Part shown: one piece after another, positions 26,745 through 37,000 of the stretch
Layout of the letters: the number at the start of each line of letters is the position of its first letter
Position numbering within the stretch: position 1 is the first letter of the stretch
Source: Pelagovum pacificum
Lineage (GTDB): Bacteria > Pseudomonadota > Alphaproteobacteria > Rhodobacterales > Rhodobacteraceae
Assembly: GCF_016134045.1 (NCBI RefSeq)
Contig: NZ_CP065915.1
Coordinates: 3,414,501 to 3,478,500 of the forward strand
Reading direction: 5' to 3'
DNA: 64,000 nucleotides
The notes under the pieces: model-generated
Databases searched by the model: none
What the model was told of the DNA's origin: nothing
The model's input: only the letters and a program-made list of their open reading frames with translations
Translations under genes and position numbers: made by a program

Positions 26745-27134
26745 TCAGACGGCGACGGCGGTGAAGATGGTCAACAGGACCGACGCGATGATCATCGCCT
26801 GCCCGTAGGTCTCGGACGATTTCACGTCGAGCATGTAGCCCTGGTCCCAGATCAGGTGCCGGATGCCGGCGAGCGTGTGATACCACAGCGCCCCGACGCT
26901 CAGGAACATGACGAGGTCACCGAACCATGACGTGATGAAGCCGTTCGCCCGCGCATAGGCCTCGGGCCCGGTCGCCAGCGCGACGAACCACCACACGGTC
27001 ATAAGGCCGGCGACGATCAGTGCGTTGCCGGTGATCCGCGTGAAGATCGAGGTCATCGAAGTCAGTTGCGGGCGGTAATATTGCCCGAACATGAAAGGTG
27101 AAAGCGGGCGGTTTCCCTGATTGGGCTCTGCCAT
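26745..27134 (-). CDS. sdhC: Succinate dehydrogenase cytochrome b556 subunit
   Basis: The protein has 129 aa and three membrane helices. N-terminal NRPLSPFMFGQYYRPQLTSM is the usual SdhC opening, and H86/H93 in WYHTLAGIRHLIWD include the heme ligand motif. The ATG at 27134 has RBS GGAGG; the longer open frame upstream is promoter and leader. It heads the sdh operon. Paired TGTGATCACA palindromes lie 142-173 bp upstream. Confidence 0.95.
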   Translation of the reverse strand: MAEPNQGNRPLSPFMFGQYYRPQLTSMTSIFTRITGNALIVAGLMTVWWFVALATGPEAYARANGFITSWFGDLVMFLSVGALWYHTLAGIRHLIWDQGYMLDVKSSETYGQAMIIASVLLTIFTAVAV

Positions 27135-27276
27135 GGCCTGTCCCTCCGTTGGTGTCCGCGACCCGCAACGCGCAGGCGCTTTTCGCGCCCTTGATACGTG
27201 TTTCAGCGACAATGTCACGCGATGGGAGCGCTCACAGGCGCGGGTAATTGACACAGTTCCGATGATTTCCCGCCGA

Positions 27277-27307
27277 TGTGATCACATGATCCCGGCGCGT
27301 GATCACA
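27277..27307. promoter_or_regulatory. Paired TGTGATCACA-type operators upstream of sdhC
   Basis: TGTGATCACA at 27277-27286 (flanked A/T to a 12-bp palindrome) and CGTGATCACA at 27298-27307 have centres 21 bp apart. The second copy overlaps the stop codon of the DUF1194 gene. The same pair with the same spacing occurs before sucC (33698-33728). Confidence 0.75.
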
Positions 27308-27980
27308 TATTTCGCGGAGCCGGCGCGACGGATTTGAACATCGGCACGGTCAGCTCTTGCAACAACTTGCTGCGGATGGCCCGGGGGTAATCCTCGTAGC
27401 CCGCGGCCACTTCGACGAAGGCACCGGGGCCGTGAATCACCGCCTGCCGGAAGTAATCCGGCAGGTTCGGCTCCGCCCCGGTGATCACCAGCGCGTTGAC
27501 CGTGATCTCTGCTCTATCGAGGGTCGGGCCGAGCAGTTGGGGTAACATGCCCTCGTTCGAAGTGCCGTCGGACGAGATGTCGATGATCCGCCGCTCGCAG
27601 TCGGCGACGTCGTCGAACTCCCGCACGGTGAAGGCGAGCGCGTCACCAATCGCGGTCGAGAACATGTCCCACTCGCGCGGCATGGTCCTGACCTCTTCCG
27701 CCAGCGCGACGACGTCGTCGTGGGTCCCGATCCGCCGCCAGTCGAGCGTCACCGCCTGACGCGACAGTCCGGTCCACTGCACCACGAGCACTGCGGATTG
27801 ACCGCTGACCAGCGCCTCCGCGACCACTTCGTCGAGGAACGCGACGGCCAGCCCCTCCGTCTGGATGGCATACTCCCGTTTGCTGACCGACCCCGAGACG
27901 TCGATGGCGAGCGCGAGAGCCGTATCGCAGGCAAAAGCCGGCGTGCCGGCGAGCGCGAGGATCAGTGAGGCCAGTCGCAT
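27303..27980 (-). CDS. DUF1194 (von Willebrand A-like) secreted protein
   Basis: The protein has 225 aa with signal peptide MRLASLILALAGTPAFA, then a vWA-like domain whose MIDAS motif is LAIDVSGSVS, with ISSDGTSNEG further on. DUF1194 proteins are periplasmic and uncharacterised; metal-dependent protein binding is likely. It lies upstream of sdhC on the same strand, but the 168-bp gap with operators argues for a separate sdh promoter. Confidence 0.85.
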   Translation of the reverse strand: MRLASLILALAGTPAFACDTALALAIDVSGSVSKREYAIQTEGLAVAFLDEVVAEALVSGQSAVLVVQWTGLSRQAVTLDWRRIGTHDDVVALAEEVRTMPREWDMFSTAIGDALAFTVREFDDVADCERRIIDISSDGTSNEGMLPQLLGPTLDRAEITVNALVITGAEPNLPDYFRQAVIHGPGAFVEVAAGYEDYPRAIRSKLLQELTVPMFKSVAPAPRNM

Positions 27981-28042
27981 TCCACGACACTAGCTCTTAC
28001 CCCGGCGCGTGTCCTTACACGTTCCGTTTTGCGGAGTTCGGC

Positions 28043-28249
28043 CTACTGCTGACCCAGCTTCATGTCGGGCGAATAGGGCGCGTCGATTTCCTTGGTGACC
28101 GCCTGCCCACAGCGCATCACGCCGTTCGCCTGATCGAACGCGTACTGCGGATCACCGTGCAGCACCCAGCCCTTCGACAGGGCCAGCGACACCTTGTGGC
28201 AGAACTCGGACGTGTCGTCCGCGGAGAGGAATCTGTAGATCGTCGTCAT
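28043..28249 (-). CDS. DUF1737 domain small protein
   Basis: The protein has 68 aa: MTTIYRFLSADDTSEFCHKV, then a DUF1737-like SKGWVLHGDPQYAF. The ATG overlaps the nnrU stop (ATGA), which decides the start. Cytoplasmic, function unknown. Last gene of the CoA lyase-nnrU-DUF1737 unit. Confidence 0.78.
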   Translation of the reverse strand: MTTIYRFLSADDTSEFCHKVSLALSKGWVLHGDPQYAFDQANGVMRCGQAVTKEIDAPYSPDMKLGQQ

Positions 28250-28797
28250 CCGAATGGCCTCGGTCCCAGCCATCCGTGGAGCAGCCCGACCACCACGAAC
28301 ACGACGATCGTGGCGATGACGGAGGTGAATTCCTTGCGGATGGGAATGTCATGTGCGGGCGGCGTCCAGCCCGGTTCTCTGCGATTGATGAGCGCGATTT
28401 CCACGAGGGCCCAGATCAGCAGACCACCGAAGAGCACGAAGCTCGGCGTGTCGCCGTTTACCAGCAGGTGCGCCACGCACCACAGGCTGAACGCGATGAG
28501 CTGCGGATGCCGGATCAGTTTCGTGACGCGGGTCTTCGCGCCGCTGGCGGCGAACAGGTAGAAGGCGATCAAGATGAGCAGGTTGTTGATCCCGACCATC
28601 GCCGGGCTGCGTCCCCAGAAGAAGGCGCCGTCGGCAGAGCGGTAGCCGATCACCATCAGCACAATGGACACGACGAGCGCGAGGGCAACGACACCCTTCC
28701 CCCTGTCCGCGCCGAGGCGCGCCCGTAATCCGGGGGCCAGTCTTTTGAGAAGATGCGCCGCCCACCAGAGCGCCACGCCGAGTATCAGCCAGAACAT
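28246..28797 (-). CDS. nnrU: NnrU family membrane protein
   Basis: The protein has 183 aa with five to six membrane segments. RHPQLIAFSLWCVAHLLVNGD is the isoprenylcysteine-methyltransferase-like motif of the NnrU/MddA-like group. NnrU was named from denitrification gene clusters, but homologues are common without denitrification and the activity is unsettled. The RBS GGGAG lies in the end of the CoA lyase gene, 3 bp upstream. Confidence 0.85.
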   Translation of the reverse strand: MFWLILGVALWWAAHLLKRLAPGLRARLGADRGKGVVALALVVSIVLMVIGYRSADGAFFWGRSPAMVGINNLLILIAFYLFAASGAKTRVTKLIRHPQLIAFSLWCVAHLLVNGDTPSFVLFGGLLIWALVEIALINRREPGWTPPAHDIPIRKEFTSVIATIVVFVVVGLLHGWLGPRPFG

Positions 28798-28800
28798 CGT

Positions 28801-29649
28801 TCAGTCTCCCTGCCGGTCGAGCGCACGGATCGCGTCCGCCTTGGCGAGCGTCGCGCGAGCCGTGGCCACATGCAAGCCTTCGACGATGCGACCGTCGAGC
28901 ACAGCGACCGCCTGCCCCTCCGCCAGCGCGGCTTCGTAGGCCGCGATCTGCCGTCTCGCGAGGTCCAACTCCGCCTCGGACGGTCCGAAGATCTCGTTCG
29001 CCGCAGCGATCTGCGCCGGATGGATCAGGCTCTTGCCGTCGAAGCCCAGGTCCCGCCCCTGCCGGCACTCCGCCAGGAACCCGTCCTCGTCACGGAATGC
29101 GTTGAAGACCCCGTCGATGGCGACAACGCCCGCCGCCCGCGCTGCCAGTAGACAGGTCTGCAGCGCGACCTGAAGCTCCGCCCGCGCCGGCCCGACACGC
29201 GCGCCGAGGTCGTTGGCCAAGTCGTTCGTCCCCATCACGAGGCCCGCGACCCGCTCATGCGCGGCAATCGCGGCGGCATTCATCACACCCCCGGGCGTTT
29301 CCATCATCGCCCAGACCGGAGTCGCAGTGAGGGTCGCCACGCGGTCGATCTGCCCCGCGTCGCCGACTTTCGGGACAACGATCCCGTCGCAGGATGCACC
29401 GAGAGCCCTGGCGTCGGCCTCGCCCCACTCGGTGTCGAATCCGTTGATCCGGACAAGTCGCAAGGTGCCGCCATGATCGGCGTCGAGCTCCGCAGCGACA
29501 GCGTCACGCGCGGCGACCTTCGCGTCCGGCGCGACGGCATCCTCGAGGTCGAAGATCACCGAGTCGACGGCGAGACTCCGGCACTTCTCCATCGCCCGCG
29601 GCTTGGAGCCGGGAACGTAGAGCACGGATCGGAAGGGTCTGTCGCTCAT
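28801..29649 (-). CDS. CoA ester lyase (HpcH/HpaI aldolase, malyl-CoA/citramalyl-CoA type)
   Basis: The protein has 282 aa with a TIM barrel. RSVLYVPGSKPRAMEK, VIFDLEDAVAPDAKVAAR (metal-binding Glu/Asp) and AGLVMGTNDLANDLG match CitE-like beta-methylmalyl/malyl-CoA lyases. These cleave (S)-malyl-, citramalyl- or methylmalyl-CoA to acetyl-CoA or propionyl-CoA plus an oxo acid. The ATG at 29649 (MSDRPFRS) is the family start. Substrate not resolved by sequence. Confidence 0.85.
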   Translation of the reverse strand: MSDRPFRSVLYVPGSKPRAMEKCRSLAVDSVIFDLEDAVAPDAKVAARDAVAAELDADHGGTLRLVRINGFDTEWGEADARALGASCDGIVVPKVGDAGQIDRVATLTATPVWAMMETPGGVMNAAAIAAHERVAGLVMGTNDLANDLGARVGPARAELQVALQTCLLAARAAGVVAIDGVFNAFRDEDGFLAECRQGRDLGFDGKSLIHPAQIAAANEIFGPSEAELDLARRQIAAYEAALAEGQAVAVLDGRIVEGLHVATARATLAKADAIRALDRQGD

Positions 29650-29880
29650 GCCGGCGCCTCGCTGTCTCGATTCCAGCAAGGGTGGCCACAGCGGCCCCTG
29701 ACTTTCAACTCGCTCCGCAACACCCGCCGTGTCGCGCTGTTAACCGTTCCTTGGAGTATCGGGCGCAGGATGCCGGTCGAGAACGCCGCGACTGGCAGGA
29801 CCATGACCAAGGGCGAAGCGGCGCGTGACAGCGAAACCCGGCCGGCCCGCTGCGGCGCGCCCACTTCCGAAAGGTCACTG

Positions 29881-30195
29881 ATGATGTCCAGGCAGTTCCT
29901 CGCATTCACCTTCTTCTCCGCCGCCATGTCGCTCGCTGCGCATGAAGCCGCCGCCCAGTCCCGCTGCGCCAGCCGCGACGCGGTCGTCACCGGGCTGGCG
30001 GAACGTTACGGCGAAAGCCGGCAATCCATGGGCCTCGCCGCCAACAACACGGTCGTCGAGATCTTCGCCTCGGAAGAGACGGGGACGTGGACGATCACCA
30101 TGACGCGGCCGGGCGGCCCGACCTGCCTGGTCGCCTCGGGCGAGGCGTTCCAAGCGATGCTCGAGGGGCTGCCGAACACCGATTCGCCCGCCTGA
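29881..30195 (+). CDS. Small secreted protein, uncharacterised
   Basis: The protein has 104 aa with signal peptide MMSRQFLAFTFFSAAMSLAA, cleaved near AAAQS. Two cysteines of the mature part (RCASRD; GGPTCLVASGEAF) may form a disulfide. RBS GAAAGG. The open frame upstream of 29881 is long but lacks a signal and an RBS. The protein resembles small periplasmic proteins of roseobacters; no function known. Confidence 0.75.
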   Translation: MMSRQFLAFTFFSAAMSLAAHEAAAQSRCASRDAVVTGLAERYGESRQSMGLAANNTVVEIFASEETGTWTITMTRPGGPTCLVASGEAFQAMLEGLPNTDSPA

Positions 30196-30289
30196 CCCGG
30201 AGCAGAATTTGAAACCCGACGGGCCAATCCCGGGTTATGTTGCAGCGCGGGCGGTATTTCCCCCGCGGTCGCAATTCGGGAGTCCTGTC

Positions 30290-30736
30290 ATGCAGGTCGT
30301 CAAAACGTTCGTTTCCGCCGCGCTCATCGCCTGCGCCCTGCCCGCCATCGCGCAGGAGACCGCGGTCTCCGGCATCGGGTCAGTCGATTTCGAGGCATCC
30401 GATTATCTTGGCACGACACTCCTGAACCAGCGGCTCTACGCGACCGGCGGCGAAGGCATGGCCGAGGATGCGGCAATGGCGCAGGGCAGTTGGAAGAACA
30501 TCGGCGAGATCCATGACCTCGTCATCAGCGAAGACGGGACGGTCAAGGCCGCCATCGTCGGCGTCGGCGGCTTCCTCGGCATCGGGGAAAAGGACGTCGC
30601 CATCGCGCTCGACCGCATCGCGCGCACGGTCGACGAGGCTGGCCAGACGGTCCACGTCGTCGATGTCACCACCGAAGAGCTTCAAGCCGCCGCCGCGTTC
30701 GAGGGCCTGCCGGAAATCGCCCCGGCGGAGGACTGA
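30290..30736 (+). CDS. PRC-barrel domain secreted protein
   Basis: The protein has 148 aa: signal peptide MQVVKTFVSAALIACALPAIA, then a PRC-barrel (IGEIHDLVISEDGTVKAAIV and GGFLGIGEKDVAIALDRI). PRC-barrels occur in RNA-processing and photosynthetic proteins; secreted ones in alphaproteobacteria are uncharacterised. RBS GGGAG at 30279. It ends tail to tail with the next gene, without a gap. Confidence 0.82.
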   Translation: MQVVKTFVSAALIACALPAIAQETAVSGIGSVDFEASDYLGTTLLNQRLYATGGEGMAEDAAMAQGSWKNIGEIHDLVISEDGTVKAAIVGVGGFLGIGEKDVAIALDRIARTVDEAGQTVHVVDVTTEELQAAAAFEGLPEIAPAED

Positions 30737-31489
30737 TCAGCTGATCCCGTCCCAGATCAGCCGAAGCCCTGTCAGCGTGAGCAGCACGTAGGTCAGGCCG
30801 AAGAACAGCTTCTCGGGCATCCAATGGTGCGCCCGGACGCCAATCCACGCCCCGATCAGCGCGACCGGCGCGAGCATCAGTGAGGCGAGCAGACTGTCTG
30901 CGGTGAAAATCCCGATGAAGGCGTAGGGCACCGCCTTCAGAAGGTTGATCGCCCAGAACACGATGACGGTCGTCGCCTGGAAGGTGGTCTTCCCCATTCC
31001 CTGGTTCAGCAGAAACACCGCGACAGGCGGCCCGCCGGCGTGGCTGACGAAGCTGGTGAAACCGGCCACGACCCCCGCAATCGCACCCCAGGCGCGCGAA
31101 AAGGCGGAATGCCCGGCCTTCAGCCAGCCCTGCTTCTGCGCGTATTGATAGGCGACGAACAGGATGCACATCAGCCCGAGGAACAGCCGGAACACATCCG
31201 GCTCCACCACGACATAGAGCCACGCTCCCAGCGCGATTCCCGGCACCGCGCCGGCAATCAGCCAAAGGGCGGAGGGCTTGTGCCATTGCCCGCGATACGC
31301 GCCGAGAGAGGCGACATCGACCAGCATCAGCAGCGGAAGCATCATGCCCAGCGCGAAGCCCGGCGGCAGCGCGACGGCCAGAATCGCCGCACCCGCGAAC
31401 GCCGCGCCGGAGCCGAACCCGGCCTTTGATACGGCCGCGAACAGCACGGCGGGGACCGCGATCGCGAAGAAGAACAGGTCGAATGTCAT
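30737..31489 (-). CDS. Sulfite exporter TauE/SafE-family (TSUP) permease
   Basis: The protein has 250 aa with about eight membrane segments and the TSUP repeats (VSKAGFGSGAAFAGAAILAV; AGFTSFVSHAGGPPVAVFLL). It is shorter than the TSUP protein at 12000 and has no TIGR02186 partner. Likely an organic or sulfur-anion carrier; substrate unknown. Divergent from mdh. Confidence 0.87.
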   Translation of the reverse strand: MTFDLFFFAIAVPAVLFAAVSKAGFGSGAAFAGAAILAVALPPGFALGMMLPLLMLVDVASLGAYRGQWHKPSALWLIAGAVPGIALGAWLYVVVEPDVFRLFLGLMCILFVAYQYAQKQGWLKAGHSAFSRAWGAIAGVVAGFTSFVSHAGGPPVAVFLLNQGMGKTTFQATTVIVFWAINLLKAVPYAFIGIFTADSLLASLMLAPVALIGAWIGVRAHHWMPEKLFFGLTYVLLTLTGLRLIWDGIS

Positions 31490-31599
31490 CGTAACGGCTT
31501 TTCAAGGACTTGCGGCGACTGATAGCGCGAACATCCTGTGCGCGCCAGCGACGCCGGCGATCCTGCCGCGTCGCGGCGCTCTTGCACGAGGTTCGGTGA

Positions 31600-32619
<1,020 letters not shown>

Positions 32620-32630
32620 TCGAAGACTGA

Positions 32631-32656
32631 CGGCGGCGCGGCCACCCGCGCCGCCG
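32631..32656 (+). terminator. GC hairpin after mdh
   Basis: A perfect 11-bp stem (CGGCGGCGCGG / CCGCGCCGCCG) with a 4-nt loop starts 11 bp after the mdh stop. No T-tract, so either a weak terminator or an RNA-stabilising structure. Confidence 0.55.
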
Positions 32657-32676
32657 CACCTCGGGAGAATCGGGGA

Positions 32677-33480
32677 ATGGACGATCGCGGTTTCGTCTTC
32701 GCCGCCTCCGGCCAAAGCTACACCACCTGCGCTGTCGCCGCCGCGAAGAGCCTGAGGCGTGCGTCGCCAGACCTCCCCATCGACATTTTCACCGACAGCG
32801 AAGTCGAGGACAGCGTCTTCGACCGCGTTCATCCACTTCGGGACAGCTGGTTCAGACCAAAGCTCGAAGCGCTCGTGCGCACCCGTTTCGCGCGGACGGT
32901 CGTGCTCGACTCCGACATTTTCGTGGTCGCCGACATCTCCGACATCTTCGAAGTTCTGACGCGGTTCGACGTCGCCGCCGCGCAGGTCCAGAACCGCAAC
33001 CAGCGGTTCGCGCTGAAGAAGTGGCGGCGCAACATGCCGAACGCCTTTCCCCAGATAAACTCCGGCGTCCTCGGCATCCGAAAGTCCGCCGCGACCGATG
33101 CGCTCTTTACCGAATGCCAGCGCCGGATGCAGGAGGAGGAGCTGCCTCAGGACCAACCCGTCCTGCGCGAACTGCTGTTCGACAGCGACCTGCGTCTCGC
33201 GATCCTGCCGCCGGAATACAATGCCCGCGACGTGACGCTCTGGCGGTTCGGCACGTCCAAGATCCCCGCGCCCCGCGTCCTGCATCGCAGCGCCTTTCAC
33301 GGCCGCATGACGAACGGCAAGGTCCCGACGCCCGAGGCGCTCTACGGCCGCCGCTTCATGCGGCATGTCGAGCGCCTCGTCGCGGCGGATCGCCACCTCA
33401 CACCGGGCACGACCCGGCACGTGTCCGCGCTCAACGACTTGCTCGGCCAGCTCCGCGGCCGGCTGTTTCCCCGCCGCTGA
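32677..33480 (+). CDS. GT-A fold glycosyltransferase-like protein
   Basis: The protein has 267 aa. ASGQSYTTCAVAAAKSLRR and VVLDSDIFVVADISDIFE give the nucleotide-sugar fold and the DxD metal motif (DSD), as in GT8-like enzymes; PQINSGVLGIRKS supports it. No signal or membrane helix, so cytoplasmic. Acceptor unknown. It sits between mdh and sucC, 57 bp after mdh. Confidence 0.78.
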   Translation: MDDRGFVFAASGQSYTTCAVAAAKSLRRASPDLPIDIFTDSEVEDSVFDRVHPLRDSWFRPKLEALVRTRFARTVVLDSDIFVVADISDIFEVLTRFDVAAAQVQNRNQRFALKKWRRNMPNAFPQINSGVLGIRKSAATDALFTECQRRMQEEELPQDQPVLRELLFDSDLRLAILPPEYNARDVTLWRFGTSKIPAPRVLHRSAFHGRMTNGKVPTPEALYGRRFMRHVERLVAADRHLTPGTTRHVSALNDLLGQLRGRLFPRR

Positions 33481-33829
33481 AGGGCCCGCCCTCCGGCCAA
33501 CCTGTTGGAACCGAGGCCTCGTGCGTCGGCAGCCAGGGACCCCGTGCGGCGCGGCTAGAGACCGGAATAATCAGTCAAACCTTGCCGACTCGCCGGGCGC
33601 TACGCTTGACCCTCGGGTGCAGCGTGCCATGGTCGAGGGACGACGGGATGCGCCCGCGGCCCTCGTTTCCGAGTCGCCGGCGCTGCATCGCCAGCATTGT
33701 GATCACACCCCGGAAGCGTGTGATCACAAACTGCGCTTTTTCCCGCCTGATAGCGTAAACGCCTTTGGCACATGGTAACGTCTGTGCTTTAGGAGCACCG
33801 AAAACGAAGCCAGACCGAGGGTAAGCCCC
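33481..33829. other. 349-bp intergenic region before the suc operon
   Basis: No gene found. It contains the paired palindromes at 33698-33728, then a pyrimidine-rich stretch and a long leader with RBS GAGGGTAAG before sucC. The suc promoter most likely lies between about 33730 and 33780. Confidence 0.6.
33698..33728. promoter_or_regulatory. Paired TGTGATCACA operators upstream of sucC
   Basis: Two perfect TGTGATCACA palindromes at 33698-33707 and 33719-33728, centres 21 bp (two helical turns) apart, end 101 bp before the sucC ATG. The pair repeats that upstream of sdhC, so one regulator probably binds both promoters. Confidence 0.8.
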
Positions 33830-35023
<1,194 letters not shown>

Positions 35024-35215
35024 GCATGTTCGACGCGGTTCCCAGTCCTGCCGGGTCGAGTGCCCGCAGGTCAGGTGAGGCCGGAGGGCCTCAGGGCGGG
35101 ACAGTCCCGTCCCGGCCCAACGGTCGCCATACCGGGGCCGCATCGATGGGGTTTGGCATGTGCGCCGCGCGGCAGATGATGCCGCGCCCCAATGCACATG
35201 ACGAGGACCCTGCCG

Positions 35216-35401
35216 ATGACCCGCACCCTGCGCCTTCTCGCGCTGCCGATTGCCGCCACCCTTCTGGTGTCTGCCTGCACCTCGCAGAACGTCCATACGA
35301 TGGGCGTGTCCGAGGCCTGCACTCCCGGAACATACTCGCCCTACCTTTCCGGAGCCGGTGTGCCGGTACGCTGCGGACCGCAGCTTCTGTCGCCGCACTG
35401 A
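35216..35401 (+). CDS. Small lipoprotein between sucC and sucD
   Basis: The protein has 61 aa with lipobox LLVSAC (Cys20), then a short mature part of about 40 aa with two cysteines ([14 protein letters not shown]). The ATG at 35216 has GAGGA at 9 nt; ATGs further upstream (35192, 35198) lack this. Function unknown. It mirrors the two lipoproteins inside the sdh operon. Confidence 0.65.
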   Translation: MTRTLRLLALPIAATLLVSACTSQNVHTMGVSEACTPGTYSPYLSGAGVPVRCGPQLLSPH

Positions 35402-35458
35402 CGGAGGCGGAACGGAACGGTCGCGCGGCGGGTTGCCTCGGAAACGGAGGTAGCACGC

Positions 35459-35806
35459 ATGTCCAAAGACCTGATTCCCGACTCGCAGCTCGATGCACTC
35501 GTTCCCGAGGATCCGACGGGACGCGACCGGCTGATGCCGGTGCTCGTCGCCGGCGGGCTTCTTGCCGCCGGGGCGCTGCTGTTGCGGGTCGATCCGGGAT
35601 CGGCGCAAGTGCCGTCTCCGGCGCGCTATGGCGATGCGCCTCGGGGCAGCCGCTTCCGGCGGGCAGCGCAGGCATCGCGCGACACGATCGCGCCGCTCGC
35701 GCCCTCCAACCTTACGGACTCGATCGGGCGCTCGCTGGTGATCGGCGGTGCCGCCCTGATCCTCACCCGTTTCTTCGACGAGCTAGTCGGCCGCTCGCGG
35801 CACTGA
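35459..35806 (+). CDS. Small membrane protein between sucC and sucD, unknown
   Basis: The protein has 115 aa with two hydrophobic segments ([20 protein letters not shown], about 25-44, and [18 protein letters not shown], about 88-105) and polar, Arg/Pro-rich regions between. RBS ACGGAGG at 8 nt. No family recognised. A GC hairpin separates it from sucD. Confidence 0.65.
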   Translation: MSKDLIPDSQLDALVPEDPTGRDRLMPVLVAGGLLAAGALLLRVDPGSAQVPSPARYGDAPRGSRFRRAAQASRDTIAPLAPSNLTDSIGRSLVIGGAALILTRFFDELVGRSRH

Positions 35807-35829
35807 CGCTCGACCTCCCGTACATTTTC

Positions 35830-35857
35830 CGGGCCGAGGGGACAGCCCCCCGGCCCG
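35830..35857 (+). terminator. GC hairpin before sucD
   Basis: CGGGCCG-A-GGGG pairs with CCCC-C-CGGCCCG around ACAG, 24 bp after the preceding stop. There is no T-tract; it may shape mRNA stability between sucC and sucD. Confidence 0.45.
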
Positions 35858-35944
35858 ACACCTGTCACCGGCCCGCGCATCGCGCGGCGCCGCACATCGT
35901 CCTGCGCCGCACCGACGTGGCACTGAAGTAAGGAGACGCCGTTC

Positions 35945-36826
35945 ATGGCCGTACTGATTGACGAAAACACCAAGGTGATCTGCCAGGGCCTGACCGGCTC
36001 GCAGGGGACGTTCCACTCCGAGCAGGCCATTGCGTACGGCACCAAGATGGTCGGCGGCGTGACCCCCGGCAAAGGCGGCCAAACCCACCTCGACCTGCCG
36101 GTCTTCAACTCGGTCCACGAGGCGAAGCATGCGACCGAGGCCAACGCCTCCGTCATCTACGTGCCGCCGCCGTTCGCCGCCGATTCCATCCTCGAGGCGA
36201 TCGACGCCGAGATGGAGCTGATCGTCTGCATCACCGAGGGCATTCCGGTGCTCGACATGATGAAGGTCAAGCGCGCACTCATGGACAGCAAATCGGTCCT
36301 CATTGGTCCGAACTGCCCCGGTGTCATCACGCCCGACGCTTGCAAGATCGGCATCATGCCTGGCCACATCCACCGTCGCGGCACCGTCGGCGTCGTCTCG
36401 CGCTCCGGCACGCTGACCTACGAGGCGGTGAAGCAGACCACCGATGTCGGCCTCGGCCAGTCCACATGCGTCGGCATCGGCGGCGACCCGATCAAGGGCA
36501 CCGAGCATATCGACGTGCTCGAATGGTTCCTCGCCGATGACGAGACCGAAAGCATCATCATGATCGGCGAGATCGGCGGTTCGGCCGAGGAAGAAGCCGC
36601 CCAGTTCCTGAAGGACGAGGCCAAGAAAGGCCGCAAGAAGCCGGTCGCCGGGTTCATCGCGGGCCGCACGGCACCTCCGGGTCGCCGCATGGGCCACGCC
36701 GGTGCGATCGTCGCCGGCGGCAAGGGCGGTGCCGAGGACAAGATCGAAGCGATGAAGTCCGCCGGCATCGTGGTCGCCGACAGCCCCGCCACGCTCGGCG
36801 AGGCCGTGCTCAAGGCGATCGGCTGA
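35945..36826 (+). CDS. sucD: Succinyl-CoA synthetase alpha subunit
   Basis: The protein has 293 aa. The CoA-binding domain starts [20 protein letters not shown], and the ligase domain has [15 protein letters not shown] and the phospho-His motif [23 protein letters not shown]. Works with SucC. The gap of 920 bp to sucC holds the two small ORFs. Confidence 0.98.
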   Translation: MAVLIDENTKVICQGLTGSQGTFHSEQAIAYGTKMVGGVTPGKGGQTHLDLPVFNSVHEAKHATEANASVIYVPPPFAADSILEAIDAEMELIVCITEGIPVLDMMKVKRALMDSKSVLIGPNCPGVITPDACKIGIMPGHIHRRGTVGVVSRSGTLTYEAVKQTTDVGLGQSTCVGIGGDPIKGTEHIDVLEWFLADDETESIIMIGEIGGSAEEEAAQFLKDEAKKGRKKPVAGFIAGRTAPPGRRMGHAGAIVAGGKGGAEDKIEAMKSAGIVVADSPATLGEAVLKAIG

Positions 36827-37000
36827 CACCATGATCGGAGGCCGGGACATGGCGATCGAGGCGGCGGGCAGCGTCCCGTCTTCTGTTGCCGTTCCCGCTT
36901 CCGTGAGATCGGCACGCAACCGGCGCCGCGCCCGCGCATTTCGAAGACCGATGTCCTATATTCAAAGCAAACCGGTGGTCAGTCCCGAAGGGGGAACATC

